DNA of 64,000 bases from Pycnopodia helianthoides (GCA_032158295.1 CM063255.1:13978094-14042093), one strand, 5' to 3'; shown: positions 34,461 to 46,310, counted from the first letter of the stretch. Numbers and translations are program-made. The notes: generated by a model from the sequence alone, not told the origin.

Positions 34461-34680
34461 AGTTTCAGCAAAACTGCTTTTTCACAGGATCAGGTTTCTT
34501 TAAAGATTTCAGCAAAGCTGCTTTTTCTTAGGATCATGTTTCTTTGAAAGTTTCAGCAAAATGCTTTTTCACAGGATCTTGTTTCTTAAAAGTTCCATCG
34601 AAACTGCTTTTTAACAGGATTATGTTTCTTTGAAAGTTTCAGCAAAACTGCTTTTTCACACGATCAATATGTTTCTTTTA
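34461..34680. repeat. 44-bp minisatellite, five units
   Basis: Five units of GTTTCAGCAAAACTGCTTTT followed by TCACAGGATCATGTTTCTTT, with scattered substitutions. Confidence 0.85.
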
Positions 34681-36870
34681 AAAAAGAACTGTGATTGGCC
34701 TAAAAGGGCATAATTCCCAGCAGAGCAAATGGCCCTTTAGTCACTGTCATAAGTCTAGGTCAGATAAAACAAAGAGGCCATATTTGGGGGGTCATTGGCA
34801 ATGACCGGTTTGATTCAAAAGTAGCAAATCTAGCATATATTAATGGGCTAAGAGCAGTAATGGGCCAAGTGCATTGATAACGATGGGAAAATGTTTTGAC
34901 TGAGGGATACTTTGTGTAGTGCTGAAATGATGTGAAATCAATGCATGGGAAATTCTTGGGACTAATCATATTCCACAATACCAGGATTTAAGCTCAATCC
35001 TGTAGGCATATCAACTTATACATAAAAAGGCTGCCAACAGTTTTCCTGTTGGTTTTTCAATCCTTAACAATCAATGTATAATAAACAGCACATTTCTCAT
35101 TGTGATGACAGAGTTTACTGTTCGAACAAACACAAAATGTTTGTCACAATACTTTTATCTTCACGGATGGCCACAGTTTGCCCAAAGCGATCAGACTGTA
35201 AAAAGTGTAGTTATTAAAGAAAAGGGTAAAGAAAACCTTGTTCTTTGTCCCCCCACTGAGGTACGGTTCATTGAATGGCATGCGGAAACTTGACAGCAGA
35301 AATCCTATTAAAACATGGGCTGCATTAGGTGGCTCCATAGGTTAAAGATGGACATGAACGGTGTATTCCAAGCAACAAGAATCATTTAGCCTTCTTAACA
35401 ATGTATGTACGAACCGATTTTAGCCAAGCAAAATTCATATTGGAAGTTTGAAATGATACATAATTAGAAAATAAAAACGACTATTACATGACGAATTTCC
35501 GCGTTTTTTCAAAGAAGTTTCAGCATATTGACCGCTGGCGGCGCTGTGTGAAAAAGCTGATTGTATGACGTATACCCGTAGAGACAACCTGAACATTGCA
35601 CTTTGACCTGTACGTATAGCGTATGCTGTCTGCTGTTTTTTTATAAAATAGTGAGGCTAGACTGCATGTCTTTTTATCGCCAAAGATACTTCTATTGAGG
35701 AAAAATGCCAACTATTTTATTTATCTCTCGACTCTCAGTCCACGGACCCGTATGCATGTGTACGTCGTATACACCTCAAGGCATACATTGTATACATACT
35801 ACTAATGTATACACGGACGGGCGCAGGGTCCAGTCTCGATCCGCGGCTGTACGTCATCAAAACAGGTGAAATGATATGTAAATAAAGTGACGACGACATG
35901 CTCATTTCGTGAAACGGCCGCTGCAATGCAACAGATTTACGTCAAATAATTGTCTTTTTAAAAACATGTCTGAAATTTTGAAACTTTGTGTAAGTGAAAC
36001 TAAGGTCTTTATAACACTCCAGCAAACATGAATTTAAACTGTGCGCTTGTAATTATAAGCTTTTTTCTTGGACCCCAAAGATGATAAATGGAAACAATTA
36101 GAAACACAGGTGACATTGGTGACTGTTCTACATTTAAACACCCTTACAGTGTAGGTTCCGAAAACCTCCTCATGATTTACATGCAAGGATTAGGGTTAGG
36201 ATTAGGAAAATACACTAAAGGGGTGTCGGAACATAGGTGTGTATCCGTGACATTACCTATTCACTTTTTAGACCAAAGAACTTTCGTTGCTGCACTTTTC
36301 ACAACCACACTATTCAGACATGATTTCTACAGGTTGAGATCATTCTTGTCAGGTAGAGCATTAAGCTTAAAAGAGCCATGAAATTGAAACACCAATTAAA
36401 CCTACATAACAACTGTATGATGAATTGAAATTGTTTTTGTTAACATATAGTAACTCAGTAAATCAGCGAGAAATTTTGATTGACAGGCTCTCCGTTCGGA
36501 AAAAATAACTTGTCAAGCCGTGCGTGTTCATGGGCATAATTGCTGCAATCTCCTGTCTAACCTATACACTCATCTAGATGATAATTTTTCACCAGAACCG
36601 CTCAGAAATGATACAGAGTTTCAAGAAACAACATCAGAGAGCAGGCTGGGAGATCATAGGCTGACGTACTTGGACTTCATTGCTTTTTTATGATTGCTGT
36701 CAACGTTGGTATTGTTTTCATGTGTAAATATAAGTCTACGAAGTTATCTACTAAATGTATTGGCTGGTAAAGAAACCAAGAATGCCTCACGATGAACTTA
36801 ATCACTGTACCTCGCAAGCCTGAGGAAACCTGTAAACAAGAGTGCTTGCTATGTGAACCAGAAACACAGG
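34681..36870. other. No gene seen; short telomere-like patch
   Basis: No exon or known element was recognised. GGATTAGGGTTAGGATTAGG at about 36,187 is a degenerate TTAGGG-type patch, too short to be called a telomeric relic. Confidence 0.4.
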
Positions 36871-36879
36871 AGTTAACCC

Positions 36880-37075
36880 TCCTCTTCCAGGATAAGTATT
36901 CTGGGTCCTTTCACGTGCACTACCAGTCCTAGTACACTGTAACTATGGTTTCTGTCCCATCCGAAAGAAAAAAACAATTACGGTGAAGTATCTTGTTCAT
37001 GGACACAAGTGCCACGACCAGGACTCAAAACCCCACTCTGCTGATCAGATCGCCTGAACTTGAGTCATGCATGTA
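36880..37075 (-). mobile_element. tRNA-derived SINE, minus-strand copy
   Basis: The minus strand reads GCGATCTGATCAGCAGAG, TTTTGAGTCCTGGTCGTG (degenerate B-box), CACTTGTGTCCATGAACAAG and then CGGATGGGACAGAAACC. This parallels the body of the SINE at 14,257. Confidence 0.65.
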
Positions 37076-37371
37076 CTCCAAACTGCTCGGCCACAACACG
37101 CCATAAAAAAACCCATTACATACAGTTCAGCAGCAAACAGCATTAAAGATTCTTTTGTGACATCACTTGACATAGGAACTGTTTGCAATTCACTCATCAG
37201 ACTGAAAAGTAACTACAACATATATTTTGTTTTCAGGGATCAACACATAAAGGAGAAATGTTCTCACATATACATGTATACAGTACTTCATTGATGAGAG
37301 TTGACAACTATGATCACTCATCACTACTAGGATTAGTTTAAATTGTAGCAAACATTTCTGAGGCAGACACA

Positions 37372-37880
37372 ATGTTGAAAATACTGAAAATGTCTGATTG
37401 GGATGATACCATTGGAATTGTAGTGGGAACTGTTGGAATGTTTCTCAACATTCTAGCTTGGCTGGTCATCCTTTGCACCAAAAATCTCCATAATATGACA
37501 AACTACTTGCTGGCATACATGTATCTTGCAGTGAACAGCACGCTCCGGATTATCATGGGTGCACTGGTATTACTGTGGACACCAGCGGTTTTCCTTATGG
37601 TTGTCTGCTTACCAAACCAAACACAGAATGATGCAATTTTGCTGTCACAATGCCTTCTTTAATTGTTGTTATTTACAACATGAACTCTGTAATCAATCCC
37701 ATCGTTTATCTCTCCAAATACAAGAAGTTACGGAAAGGTCTTCAAGACATGCTTTGCTATTGCACTGGTACATGTAGACCTCTTAGGCAAAACTGTATTG
37801 ATGTTCAGATTGTTATGAATGAACGAAATGTTCTAGATGAAAACCAGGAGCTAGCAATCGCACCATACCAAGCACCATAA
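37372..37880 (+). pseudogene. Class A (rhodopsin-like) GPCR pseudogene lacking part of TM2 through TM5
   Basis: The first frame (37,372-37,662) gives a TM1-like helix (GIVVGTVGMFLNILAWLVIL), an intracellular loop, NYLLAYMYLAV (start of TM2), then at once LLWTPAVFLMVVCLP, a TM6-like helix with the W-x-P motif. After a frame change the next frame (37,650-37,880) gives MPSLIVVIYNMNSVINPIVY, which is TM7 with the NPxxY motif, then a basic helix-8-like stretch and a cytoplasmic tail ending in a stop. The middle of the protein, including the DRY region, is deleted and the two parts are out of frame. The layout is intronless. A ligand class cannot be assigned. Confidence 0.8.
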
Positions 37881-39140
37881 CTGTTCCAAAATCACCCACA
37901 TTTTTCAAGCTGGTTGACTTTATATTGGTCAACACAGATTAATAGCGTAATCTTAAGTTGACAACTGGAGCAAATACTGTTGCAACTCTAACTACAAATC
38001 CCAGCTGAGAATGAATAACCACAGACTATCTGATTAAAGAATATAAGAGCGCACTAACGCAACTGGTTGGCAAAATACGTGTTTGTGCGTCTGCTTAGTG
38101 GACAAGTTTAAATGGAGTTTGCCAGCAATAGCATAGAAAGGGGATCTACATTTTATTTCTGCATTCTCGATTAGATGGTAAAAAAATTCCCAAGACCAAG
38201 TTTAAACACATTGTGGCCCTTCGGTTAACACATGAGCAGCACCCTCTAGTGCACCAGAAAGGAATCTACCTGTACGTGTACATATCAACTCTTACAAAAG
38301 ATTTGATGAAACCAAGCTACCACCATTTGACAAGTTTTACCCCATAGCTAAAACAACTTGAGAATCTCTGTCAATCACTAACATTAACCAACAAGCACAA
38401 GAAGTTTACTGTGTTTTAAAACTACAACAGGGAAGCTGCCATGGTGAGCAGTTGATCACCTCCCATAGAAAAACAACTAATAATAGAAAATCCAATCATT
38501 TGATCAACTGATGTTAGGGATGGGGACATTAACAAGTATGCACTTGACCACTGCCTTCATTGTACTTGGTTTGAAATGGGAGTGACAGGATGGGTGAGGG
38601 CTGACTATAGGAAGAGAAACAAATAGGTAAGGACCAAATGAGGTGTGGTGTACAGGAAGTGTCACCTAACTTTAAAAAAAAAATAACTCCGTTTTTTGTT
38701 TCAAGTCGATACATCATTGCAATAAGGAGATATGGACATAAGGTTTGTCATTGTTTGAACTCACTCATCTGGAGCCAGTGAAACAATCATGAGTTACATT
38801 CATACTGTGACTGTGCAATATTTGCATGTTCGCTGTAATGTTGTAAGTTAGGCTCTTGAAAATCCTGAGTGCAACGTTAAGCCTAACATTTTGTTATTCC
38901 CAAGACTTAAATTTTCTTAAAAAACATGGTTGAGAACCAAAATACATGACTGTCACTGAAGAGCAACTGATGCACTATCACTTTGGTTTCTCTCAATCTG
39001 AAGTCTGAACCCTAAGTTATAGGCCAAATTGACTTATTGTCTCAGTTCAACCACCACACCCTGAACCTCCCCAAGACTTTTTGCCTACAGGTGACCTCAA
39101 TCTTCCAACATCCTCCTCTCCTGTACATACCCACACTTCA
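37881..39140. other. No gene seen
   Basis: Low-complexity AT-rich sequence without exon, repeat family or structured element that I can name. Confidence 0.4.
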
Positions 39141-39145
39141 GGGTA

Positions 39146-39266
39146 AATTCTACTCTCTAATAGGCCAGAATGCATAAATTCTATTTACCGATTGGCCAGA
39201 ATGCGTTAATTCTATTTACAGATTGGCCAGAATGCGTAAATTCTATTCTCTGATTGGCCAAAATGG
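39146..39266. repeat. 31-bp minisatellite with CCAAT-type core, four units
   Basis: Four units of GATTGGCCAGAATGCGTAAATTCTATT. Each contains ATTGG (or ATAGG), the complement of the CCAAT box. Confidence 0.85.
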
Positions 39267-39504
39267 TGACACCTGAGTTATTATTTTGAAGTTGTGTTGA
39301 GTTTATCAATATAAATTTTCCATTAAATTCACTTGTTCTTTGCTGTAAAGTATTTGTGGCATGATTTGCTCCAAGGGGAAAAGTAGAAACATTTCATTGA
39401 GTACAAGAGCTGACTTACATGTACACATGGTTGTAAGCTTTAGAAGATTTTTCAGGTTATTTAATCACAGAGGAATAAATAGGAAGAATATCATGCCTGT
39501 TTAA

Positions 39505-39859
39505 AGGTATTATCCAGGATTGGTAGAGCTGACAAAATAGTCGCAGACAGTGTTCTTGTTTTGTGTGATTCAACCTATGCATGAACAAACAAACCTGTGA
39601 ATGTTTGAGCTCAATTGGTCATCGAGGTCACGAGAAAATAGTGAAAAGAGACCTTATGTGTTTTCTGTTTTTTCAAACATCAAGTTTTTATCACAGGTGA
39701 TAAAAACTATTGTTTTACTTATTTCTTAGAAACGATAGCATTTTATGCAGAAATATTTTAAGGAACCCTTTCTACCATTACTTACTTTAAATCATGTAAG
39801 TTATGTGTGAATCTGTGAGCATTTGTGTTTTTCGATTTTACCAATAGTGTACAGGGCCT
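39505..39859. mobile_element. TTAA-flanked MITE, diverged member
   Basis: Starts AGGTATTATCCAGGATTGG, ends CCAATAGTGTACAGGGCCT, flanked by TTAA at 39,501-39,504 and 39,860-39,863. The interior GTTTGAGCTCAATTGGTCATC matches the AGGCACTGG family at 49.7 and 50.1 kb. Confidence 0.75.
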
Positions 39860-40384
39860 TTAAATACTGTTAACTTTTGATCATGATTATTTTTTTTTTA
39901 ATTACTTCAAAACTTGAAGTTTATTATTTTCAGTTGACATCATTTTAAACATTTAATGAAACATTTTACATACCCATTCCAGTGATGAAGTGAGCCTGAA
40001 GTTTCTGCAACCTTGTTTGATGTTTCTTGAAGAGTCATCAGCCAGGGGGGGGGGGGGGGCTGAAAGCCAACATACACTAGGAGGCTTGGTGATCACTGAT
40101 CCAAACAGCTATCAACTATGCAGGTGTTGAATTAAACTTGCCAATGGTTCGCAGGGTTCCGTCCACACTCTTTACACCCTCCTCCTCCTGGATTTGCTCC
40201 TGGTCCCATTTCCGAAGTCTGATTTTCAAAGTTATTCTTTTCAAGTATTTTTGATGTCTTCAAATCTACAATGGAAGCAAAAAAGGTTTAATTTAGTTTT
40301 AAAACATAAGACATCATCGGTTAAGGTATAAGACATCATCGGTTTTGTAAATCATCATCATCACTTGTGTCAGGCACAATGCTA

Positions 40385-40500
40385 ATTCTGCTTTTAAAAG
40401 CAGAGTGCTATAAAATTGTGCCCAGGGCCCACTTTCATAGAGCCTGTAAGCACAAAAACTTGTCCATTTGTGAATAATGCAGAGATGCAGGGGATACCCG
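40385..40500. mobile_element. Partial MITE of the GGGCCCAA family
   Basis: GGGCCCACTTTCATAGAGCC, then TGTAAGCACAAAAACTTG, matches one end of the family at 41,438. The sequence just before it (GCTTTTAAAAGCAGAGTGC...GCCC) is an opposing end, so two partial copies may abut. Confidence 0.45.
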
Positions 40501-41021
40501 CTGTCACCTCGCTAAATGTGGATGGATTTGACGTTCTTTATGAAAATACTATGACAGTTTTCTCAACAAGTAAACACTGTATTCAGCAGAAACTTTCACA
40601 GGCGACTTATATTGCAGCTTTCTTGATAACTTGGCCTGTAAATCAGCATTAGGTTGACAAAAATACAATCTATGACCCTCCCATTATTAAAGCAGCTGGA
40701 TGAATTGAGGCAAAATAAATTTTAAAAAAAATGTTTAGCATCCTTCCTTTTTGAAAAAAGGGAGGAGGTGGACCTTTTTTTTTTTAAATGGCTGCCTGAC
40801 ACATTTTCCCAGGCAACTGGCCGGGCTATTTTTAAAGATGGTTGCCAGCTTTTTCTGTGTTTTTTCAGTATGCTAAAGTAAAAAAATACAATCTTTATGT
40901 ATTTTAGAATTTAATTTTTACGTCAGATATCGTAAAAATTTATCATAAAAAAAAAAGGAGGCAGCCCTTTAAAAAGGAAGTGGGCGGGGATGCTAAACAT
41001 GTTTTGTTTTTTTTCCCCTTA

Positions 41022-41267
41022 GGCCCAGGTCTCAATTTTATGGCACTGCTTACCATGGACTTCTGCAGTTTTGTCTACCCATAATGGGACACATATGTGC
41101 AGAACTCCTTAGTAAACAGGCAACAGCTTGAACAATTTCTGCTATTCAAAAATAAGCAGGAAATCAGTTGCAAATGGTATTTGGCATTTCAGCTGGTAAC
41201 CATTTTTATGTTGAGCACAAAAGTTTTGTGCTTAGCTTAGTTCTGCAGCTCCATAAAATTGGGCCCT
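41022..41267. mobile_element. GGGCCCAA-ended MITE, diverged copy
   Basis: Left end GGCCCAGGTCTCAATTTTATGG and right end CCATAAAATTGGGCCC are inverted with some mismatches. The interior has TAAGCA and GCTTAG steps typical of this family. Confidence 0.55.
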
Positions 41268-41437
41268 CAACCAAATTTCAGAGAGTTGTTCCAGTAGAAA
41301 ATATAGCTTAACAATATTCTGCTTAGAAACATTGAGCTGGATACCAGAGCTGTAAAGTGATAGTTTGGTTGGTAAACTTATCCTGGTAAGCATAATAGTT
41401 TTTGTTCATAGTTAAACATTGTGCATAAAAAGCTCTT

Positions 41438-41630
41438 GGCCCAATTTCATAGAGCTGCTTAAGCACAAAAGGAAGCTAAGCACAATAAAAATATCCTTAC
41501 CAAAATAAGATTACCAGCCAAAATAGCATTCCACATGTACTATTTGTGACTGGTTTCCTGCTTAGTTATGTCCAGCAAAACATTTGTAAGCGATATTTTC
41601 TGCTTAAAAGCAGCTCTATGAAATTGGGCC
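41438..41630. mobile_element. GGGCCCAA-ended MITE, best copy
   Basis: Left end GGCCCAATTTCATAGAGCTG and right end CAGCTCTATGAAATTGGGCC are perfect inverted repeats of 20 bp. The 193-bp body has no coding potential. The target duplication is not clear. Confidence 0.75.
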
Positions 41631-41725
41631 CTGGTCACCCATGGAGTTTTCTTGCAGAATTTGGTTACAAGCGTAAAGCAGAAATTAAATACGTTTCAAT
41701 CTTCAAAAAGGAACTTTGCCCTTAC

Positions 41726-41839
41726 CTCTTGGCTGTTCTGCAGCAACTCAACGTCTTTAGTGACCTCCAAGAAATGGTAACCTGACACAAAACCCTTCTC
41801 AGCCAGTCGGTCGAGAGCTAGAATCTCAATACACCTGCT
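41726..41839 (-). CDS. Probable exon of an unrecognised gene
   Basis: On the minus strand an open stretch reads SRCIEILALDRLAEKG, FVSGYHFLEVTKDVELLQN and SQE, ending at a donor GAG|GTAAGG. With the acceptor GCTCAG the phase is 0 and joins in frame to the exon at 43,102. A stronger pyrimidine-rich acceptor at CCCCTTAG would start it at 41,880 with a different phase. The composition looks like a real soluble protein segment, but I do not recognise the family. Confidence 0.4.
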
Positions 41840-41880
41840 CTGAGCATGCACGGTAGCTGACCAATCAAGAAGGGCGATGA

Positions 41881-43101
41881 CTAAGGGGAGAGGTGGAGTT
41901 ACGGGTTTGGCTTGTAGGATGGGGAGTCTAATCTAAACTTTGCTTGGAGCCAAACATTCTAAGAATTTAGAATGATAAGAACAATATACGTAAATTACAC
42001 TTTGGATATCATAATCATTTAAAAGATTGTGTTTTTCTATACAGCTAAAAAATATTTTTAAAAAGGTCAGAAATTTGTCCGTCATGGGAGGTGAACACAA
42101 ATTTGAAATCTCACCTGACAGACAGTAATTTGTCTTCCATATCCTTATAAGGGAAAGACGCTTGAAAGATTCTACAAGTTTTTATACTAGCCCACATGTA
42201 TACATACATGTACGTATTTCTGCCCTTAATAATGGTATTGTCATCAACAACCATTTTCATGAGTTTGTGATTTGAGGATCTGTTTTACACAACTTCTTTT
42301 GCATTCATATCTTTTGAGATTCAAAGATCGGTGTTCGATGATGCACATACGGAAATCAGTCAATGAACTTCGCACCACATCGCTCGCAAGGCCCTCTATC
42401 AGCAAAAATGTTTGATGTTTGAATAGCCTTCATCCATGGCTGTTTATATAATCCACAGGTATGCACCTCACTTTGCATCTACTTGGCTCGAGAGTGTGTA
42501 TTGAGTCAGAGTCTAGCCAAGCTTTCTTATGAATATGGTAATTATCAATGTCCAATCACAGCTTGATTGCTGGTTAGCTTGGACTTTGAATCTGCTGCCT
42601 GTATTGTACTGCACATACTACACGATGTATTGTGTGTGCATGGACGACCGACGAGAGATTGAACATTACAGTTGTACTTGTGCACCATGGGCTAGTTTGA
42701 CAATGACAGCTTGCCTGCTGTTGGCCGACCATGGATGTGTTGCATGTAGAGAGACATGGAGGCATGTTACAAAAATTTGAACAAAATAGTGAGCAAAATC
42801 TGCTTTATTTCATTTCAAATCTTCAAAACTTATTATTTTACTGTCACTTTAAATGACGGAAAGTGCAAGGTCGGAGCTTCAAAAATCAACTTGACCTTTA
42901 CAATCACTGCAACCGGTTCCCTGCTGATAAATCCAGAGTGGTGTATTTCTGTAAGTTTTATCATGTCAGTGCAACAAGGTTGTAACTCGGCATCCATCGT
43001 CTTTATAACATTGGGCTCTGCATCTAAGCAGTGAAAGTCGAACCATTCGTTGCAATTTTACACTCAAATAGAGTTTATCAAATGCAAGGTGAAATGTTTA
43101 C
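41881..43101. other. Intron or intergenic, no further exon seen
   Basis: Lies between the two candidate minus-strand exons. No domain-like open frame with splice sites was found. Confidence 0.35.
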
Positions 43102-43371
43102 CTCATCATTGTCCCAGAGTTGACTCTTCCTAGTGCCCTCAGAGTGTTTCCTTCTCCTCATCTTCACCTTCAGCCAATCAAACAACCTCTCCTGGTCATG
43201 TGATCCCAACGCAGGCAGCGAAGCTACCAACTTCCAGTAGTGATGCTGCTGTCTGGGAGCAGAAGGATTTGCCGAGTACAGTGGGTAGGTCCAGGGACGA
43301 CCACGCCTTTCTGGCGGCAAAGGTTTTGCAAGTAGTGAATCCGGAGGATGGAGTTGGCAATTTTCTCCCGG
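43102..43371 (-). CDS. Probable exon of the same unrecognised gene
   Basis: A 270-nt open stretch on the minus strand from an acceptor GGGACTAG to a donor GAG|GTAAAC, phase 0. It reads ... PPERRGRPWTYPLYSANPS ... HYWKLVASLPALGSHDQERL, FDWLKVKMRRRKHSEG and SQLWDNDE. The segment is basic and helical-looking with a W/Y-rich first half. Its phase fits the exon at 41,726. No known domain was recognised; a chance open frame is possible. Confidence 0.4.
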
Positions 43372-44290
43372 CTAGTCCCAATACTGTAAGAAAGAAGATT
43401 TATAAATTATGCATAATGTTGCCACAGTGGAAAAACAGTGTTTAAATGAAAAGAATGTTTGGAATTGCAGAAATGTCATAGGTTACTTAAACTCTATGGG
43501 AAGCACAACCCTTATCATTAAGAGAAAGAGTTTGCCCGGTGTTTCTGGCATGATCGGCTGCAGATTGTGCTGCAGCTAAAACATTACAAGGTGCTTAACA
43601 AAATGGGTCTCAAAATTCATATGCATTCATTTTATAGCCTAACAACCTATGATCAGTGTAACAAGTACACAGCTGTGGCTGCTACTGGTATTCAGTGTTC
43701 TCCAACAAGTCAAAAAAGCTTGGCGCACCACCACGCTTTCTGTGGCTCCCAACACGTTTAAGAAGTTGCCGCTAAGGTTCTGCCACACTTTTTATTCCCA
43801 CGTTTTTTTTTTAAGCTCATGCAATTCAGAGTTCAAATGCAATCTTTAAAACCTTTGCTCAAAGAAGTCAGGAGAGAGTGGCCATCAGGAATCACCTCAG
43901 AGTGCAACACCATGATCGCAGAGCATGTACAATCAAACTCTTTCTGGGCCCTTAGGCGGGACCGAGCCCGACGCCGTAAAGGCAACACATCCCACAAGGG
44001 CCCATCCTTAAACCCAGACACCCACGGAAGGACTTGTCTGAAACAGCATGCCCCTTCTGTGGCTTTGCTAACAGCGTGGCATAAAAACTGATTCTTCTGC
44101 TCTACTACACATCTGGACAATTTGACAAGTGCCTCTGCGTCCTGTTTTGTTGTGTTTGTTTTGAACATTCTTGATAGAGTAGTTGTGAATACTAGTCTCT
44201 TGGGGACACCTTTGTTGGGTGTTCTTCTCATAAGTTTGGGAAAATAATAGACCGAAACTCCTCAGGGCACAAGTGAGTCCTGAGGCAGCC
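43372..44290. other. Unassigned stretch with overlapping open frames
   Basis: Open frames on both strands overlap at about 43,819-44,231 (132 codons on the minus strand, 90 on the plus). Neither shows a domain. The minus one could be an upstream exon of the 43,102 gene, but no convincing donor was found. Confidence 0.25.
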
Positions 44291-44716
44291 ACATACGGAG
44301 TTACTGAACACCAGCTTCACAAACTACAACTTGTACAAAATGCTGCCGCTCGTGTTTTAACAAAATCTAAAAAACATGATCATATTACACCTATATTGCA
44401 GGAACTTCACTGGCTTCCCATTCGACAACGAATTCAATTCAAAATTTTACTAATTACATTTAAATCTCAGATTGGCTTAACTCCATCTTACATTGCAGAT
44501 CTTCTTGTACCTTACGCCCCTTCTCGCACTCTTCGTTCTTCTGCTAAGACCCTTTTAACTATTCCTAGAACGTCCTCATCATATGGCGATCGTGCCTTTT
44601 CTGCTTGTGCTCCTAAACTTTGGAACACTTTACCTAATAACATTAGATGCTGTAGTTCTCTTCCATTGTTTAAAAACTTGCTGAAAACTCATTTATTTAA
44701 CTCCACATACACTTAG
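44291..44716 (+). pseudogene. LINE (L2/CR1-like) ORF2 C-terminal fragment
   Basis: An open frame reads LQLVQNAAARVLTKSKKHDH, ITPILQELHWLPIRQRIQFK, LLVPYAPSRTLRSS, YGDRAFSACAPKLWNTLP and FKNLLKTHLF before a stop. This order is the standard C-terminal tail of L2/CR1-type non-LTR retrotransposons. No break is seen inside the fragment, but the catalytic RT domain and everything upstream are missing. Confidence 0.85.
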
Positions 44717-44829
44717 CTTGTAACATGTCTTAGATTATTCATCTGTATATTTGTCTTTGTATTCTATATTTCTCTTTTGCTGCTTATATGTTTTTGGTTT
44801 TTGTTTTGTTCTGCGCCTCGGAATAGGGT

Positions 44830-45353
44830 CTCATACACTAGATAGATTTTAGTTTTTCGCTACTTTGTCCGGGTTTCGTGGGAACAGGTCTCATTTGGTC
44901 CGTGAGCTGCTTGTGCCAGGTTCGCAGGTATTGATGCGTAGGTGCGCATTTGGTGGTCGCCATAAGTTGCAAAACAAATATGAGCGATATCTGTACATTG
45001 TTGTGTGGGTAAACCAGTGTGGGGATGTATGTCGCATCCGACCAGTAGATGGGGGGGGGGGGGGGCAAGAGTAAACAGTTAATAGGAAGTATCTATTGTT
45101 AGACCCCCTTGCAGAACCAGAATCCGATAATGAAGGATCCGATGAAGATTCGTTGTGTGATGATGTGATTGTGTCCGACATTGGGGGCTTGCCGGACCAG
45201 CCTCCAGCCAATTTCCCAAACGAGGTAGCCAGTGAAAAAGTAGGGGGGCCATTGCGTGACAATGGCTCCAAGAATGCTTTTCCACGCCGATCACAGAGGG
45301 CGACAAAGGGGTTACACCGGAATCCATATCGAATGCCCGAGTCAGCCTTATGC
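44830..45353 (+). pseudogene. Ty3/gypsy-type pol 3' end
   Basis: Reads SQVLMRRCAFGGRHKLQNKY, then YIVVWVNQCGDVCRIRPVDG, the region after integrase in many metazoan gypsy elements. After a poly-G tract that breaks the frame, it continues TVNRKYLLLDPLAEPESDNE with an acidic stretch and ends PRRSQRATKGLHRNPYRMP before a stop. The RRSQR-type tail is also common at the end of gypsy/BEL polyproteins. Two frame interruptions show it is inactive. Confidence 0.65.
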
Positions 45354-45539
45354 TAAAACGTGTTTTAAGATAAGCATGTTAGATTAAGAGTAGATAATTC
45401 TTGAGTAAACTGGCCAGTAACGTTGCCTGGTGTCTGCCCCAGACCTGGGGCGTGTTTGAGTGGAATGTCCAGGGTATCCGGGTTCCTTTAGGCACACCCA
45501 GGCTGGAAGGTCCCATCAGGTAGCTTCCCTCCTGAAAAT

Positions 45540-46310
45540 GGCCAATTGAAACCAATTCATTTTTCAATTGGTCTGAATTGGAATGAATTGGTTCAATTGG
45601 ATGTTCAATTGGTTCCAATAAATTTCCAATTCGCAAAGTGTTGCCAATTGACCTATTATTTTACTGAATAGAATGACCAATTGGTTCAAATGTGTTTGAA
45701 ATATGTTTCAATTGATTTGTTTTTTTATTTGTGATGACCAATTGCTACCAATTGGTCCCGTTTGAAATGGAATGAATTGGTTCAATTGGTTTGTTTTTTC
45801 AACTATGATGACCAATTGCTACCAATTGGTCCCGTTTGAAATGGAATGAATTGGTTCAATTGGTTTGTTTTGTCAATGTGATGACCATTTGCTACCAATT
45901 GGTCACAATTGGTCCCGTTTTAAATGGAATGAATTGGTTCAATTGGCTTGTTTTTTCAATTGCGATGACCAATTGCTACCATTTGGTCCAATTGGTCCCG
46001 TTTGAAATGGCATGAATTGGTTCAATTGGATGCTTAAATAAATATTCCAACAAATGTCCAATTCCCAAAATGTTTCCATTTCAACTGTTATTTTACGTAC
46101 TAGAATTACCAATTGGTTCAAATGTGTTTGAGATATGTTTCATATGTTATTTTTTCAATTGCAATGACCAATTGCTACCATTTGGTCCCAATCACATAAC
46201 AGGAATACCAGTAATGCCTAATTTGTTCAATTATTTTCTATGTTTTTTCCCCCTAATTTTGATTTCAAACCCCAATGATGACAATTGCTATCAATTGGCT
46301 CCAATATCAT
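45540..46310. repeat. CCAATTGG-rich minisatellite, about 75-84-bp period
   Basis: At least four units, each with GGTCCCGTTTGAAATGG, AATGAATTGGTTCAATTGG, TTTGTTTTTTCAA and GATGACCAATTGCTACC, at about 45,754, 45,829, 45,913 and 45,994. Diverged units lie on both sides. AATTGG or CCAATT occurs dozens of times in 770 bp. Confidence 0.85.

Noticed and set aside
40140..40265. Possible terminal exon (minus strand) ending GGGGCKECGRNPANHWQV
   Set aside because: The frame needs phase 1, but the upstream candidate exon ends in phase 0, which would give an immediate stop. Kept only as a note.
43833..44231. 132-codon minus-strand frame as first exon of the unknown gene
   Set aside because: No convincing donor; the plus strand is also open over the same interval, so composition may explain it.
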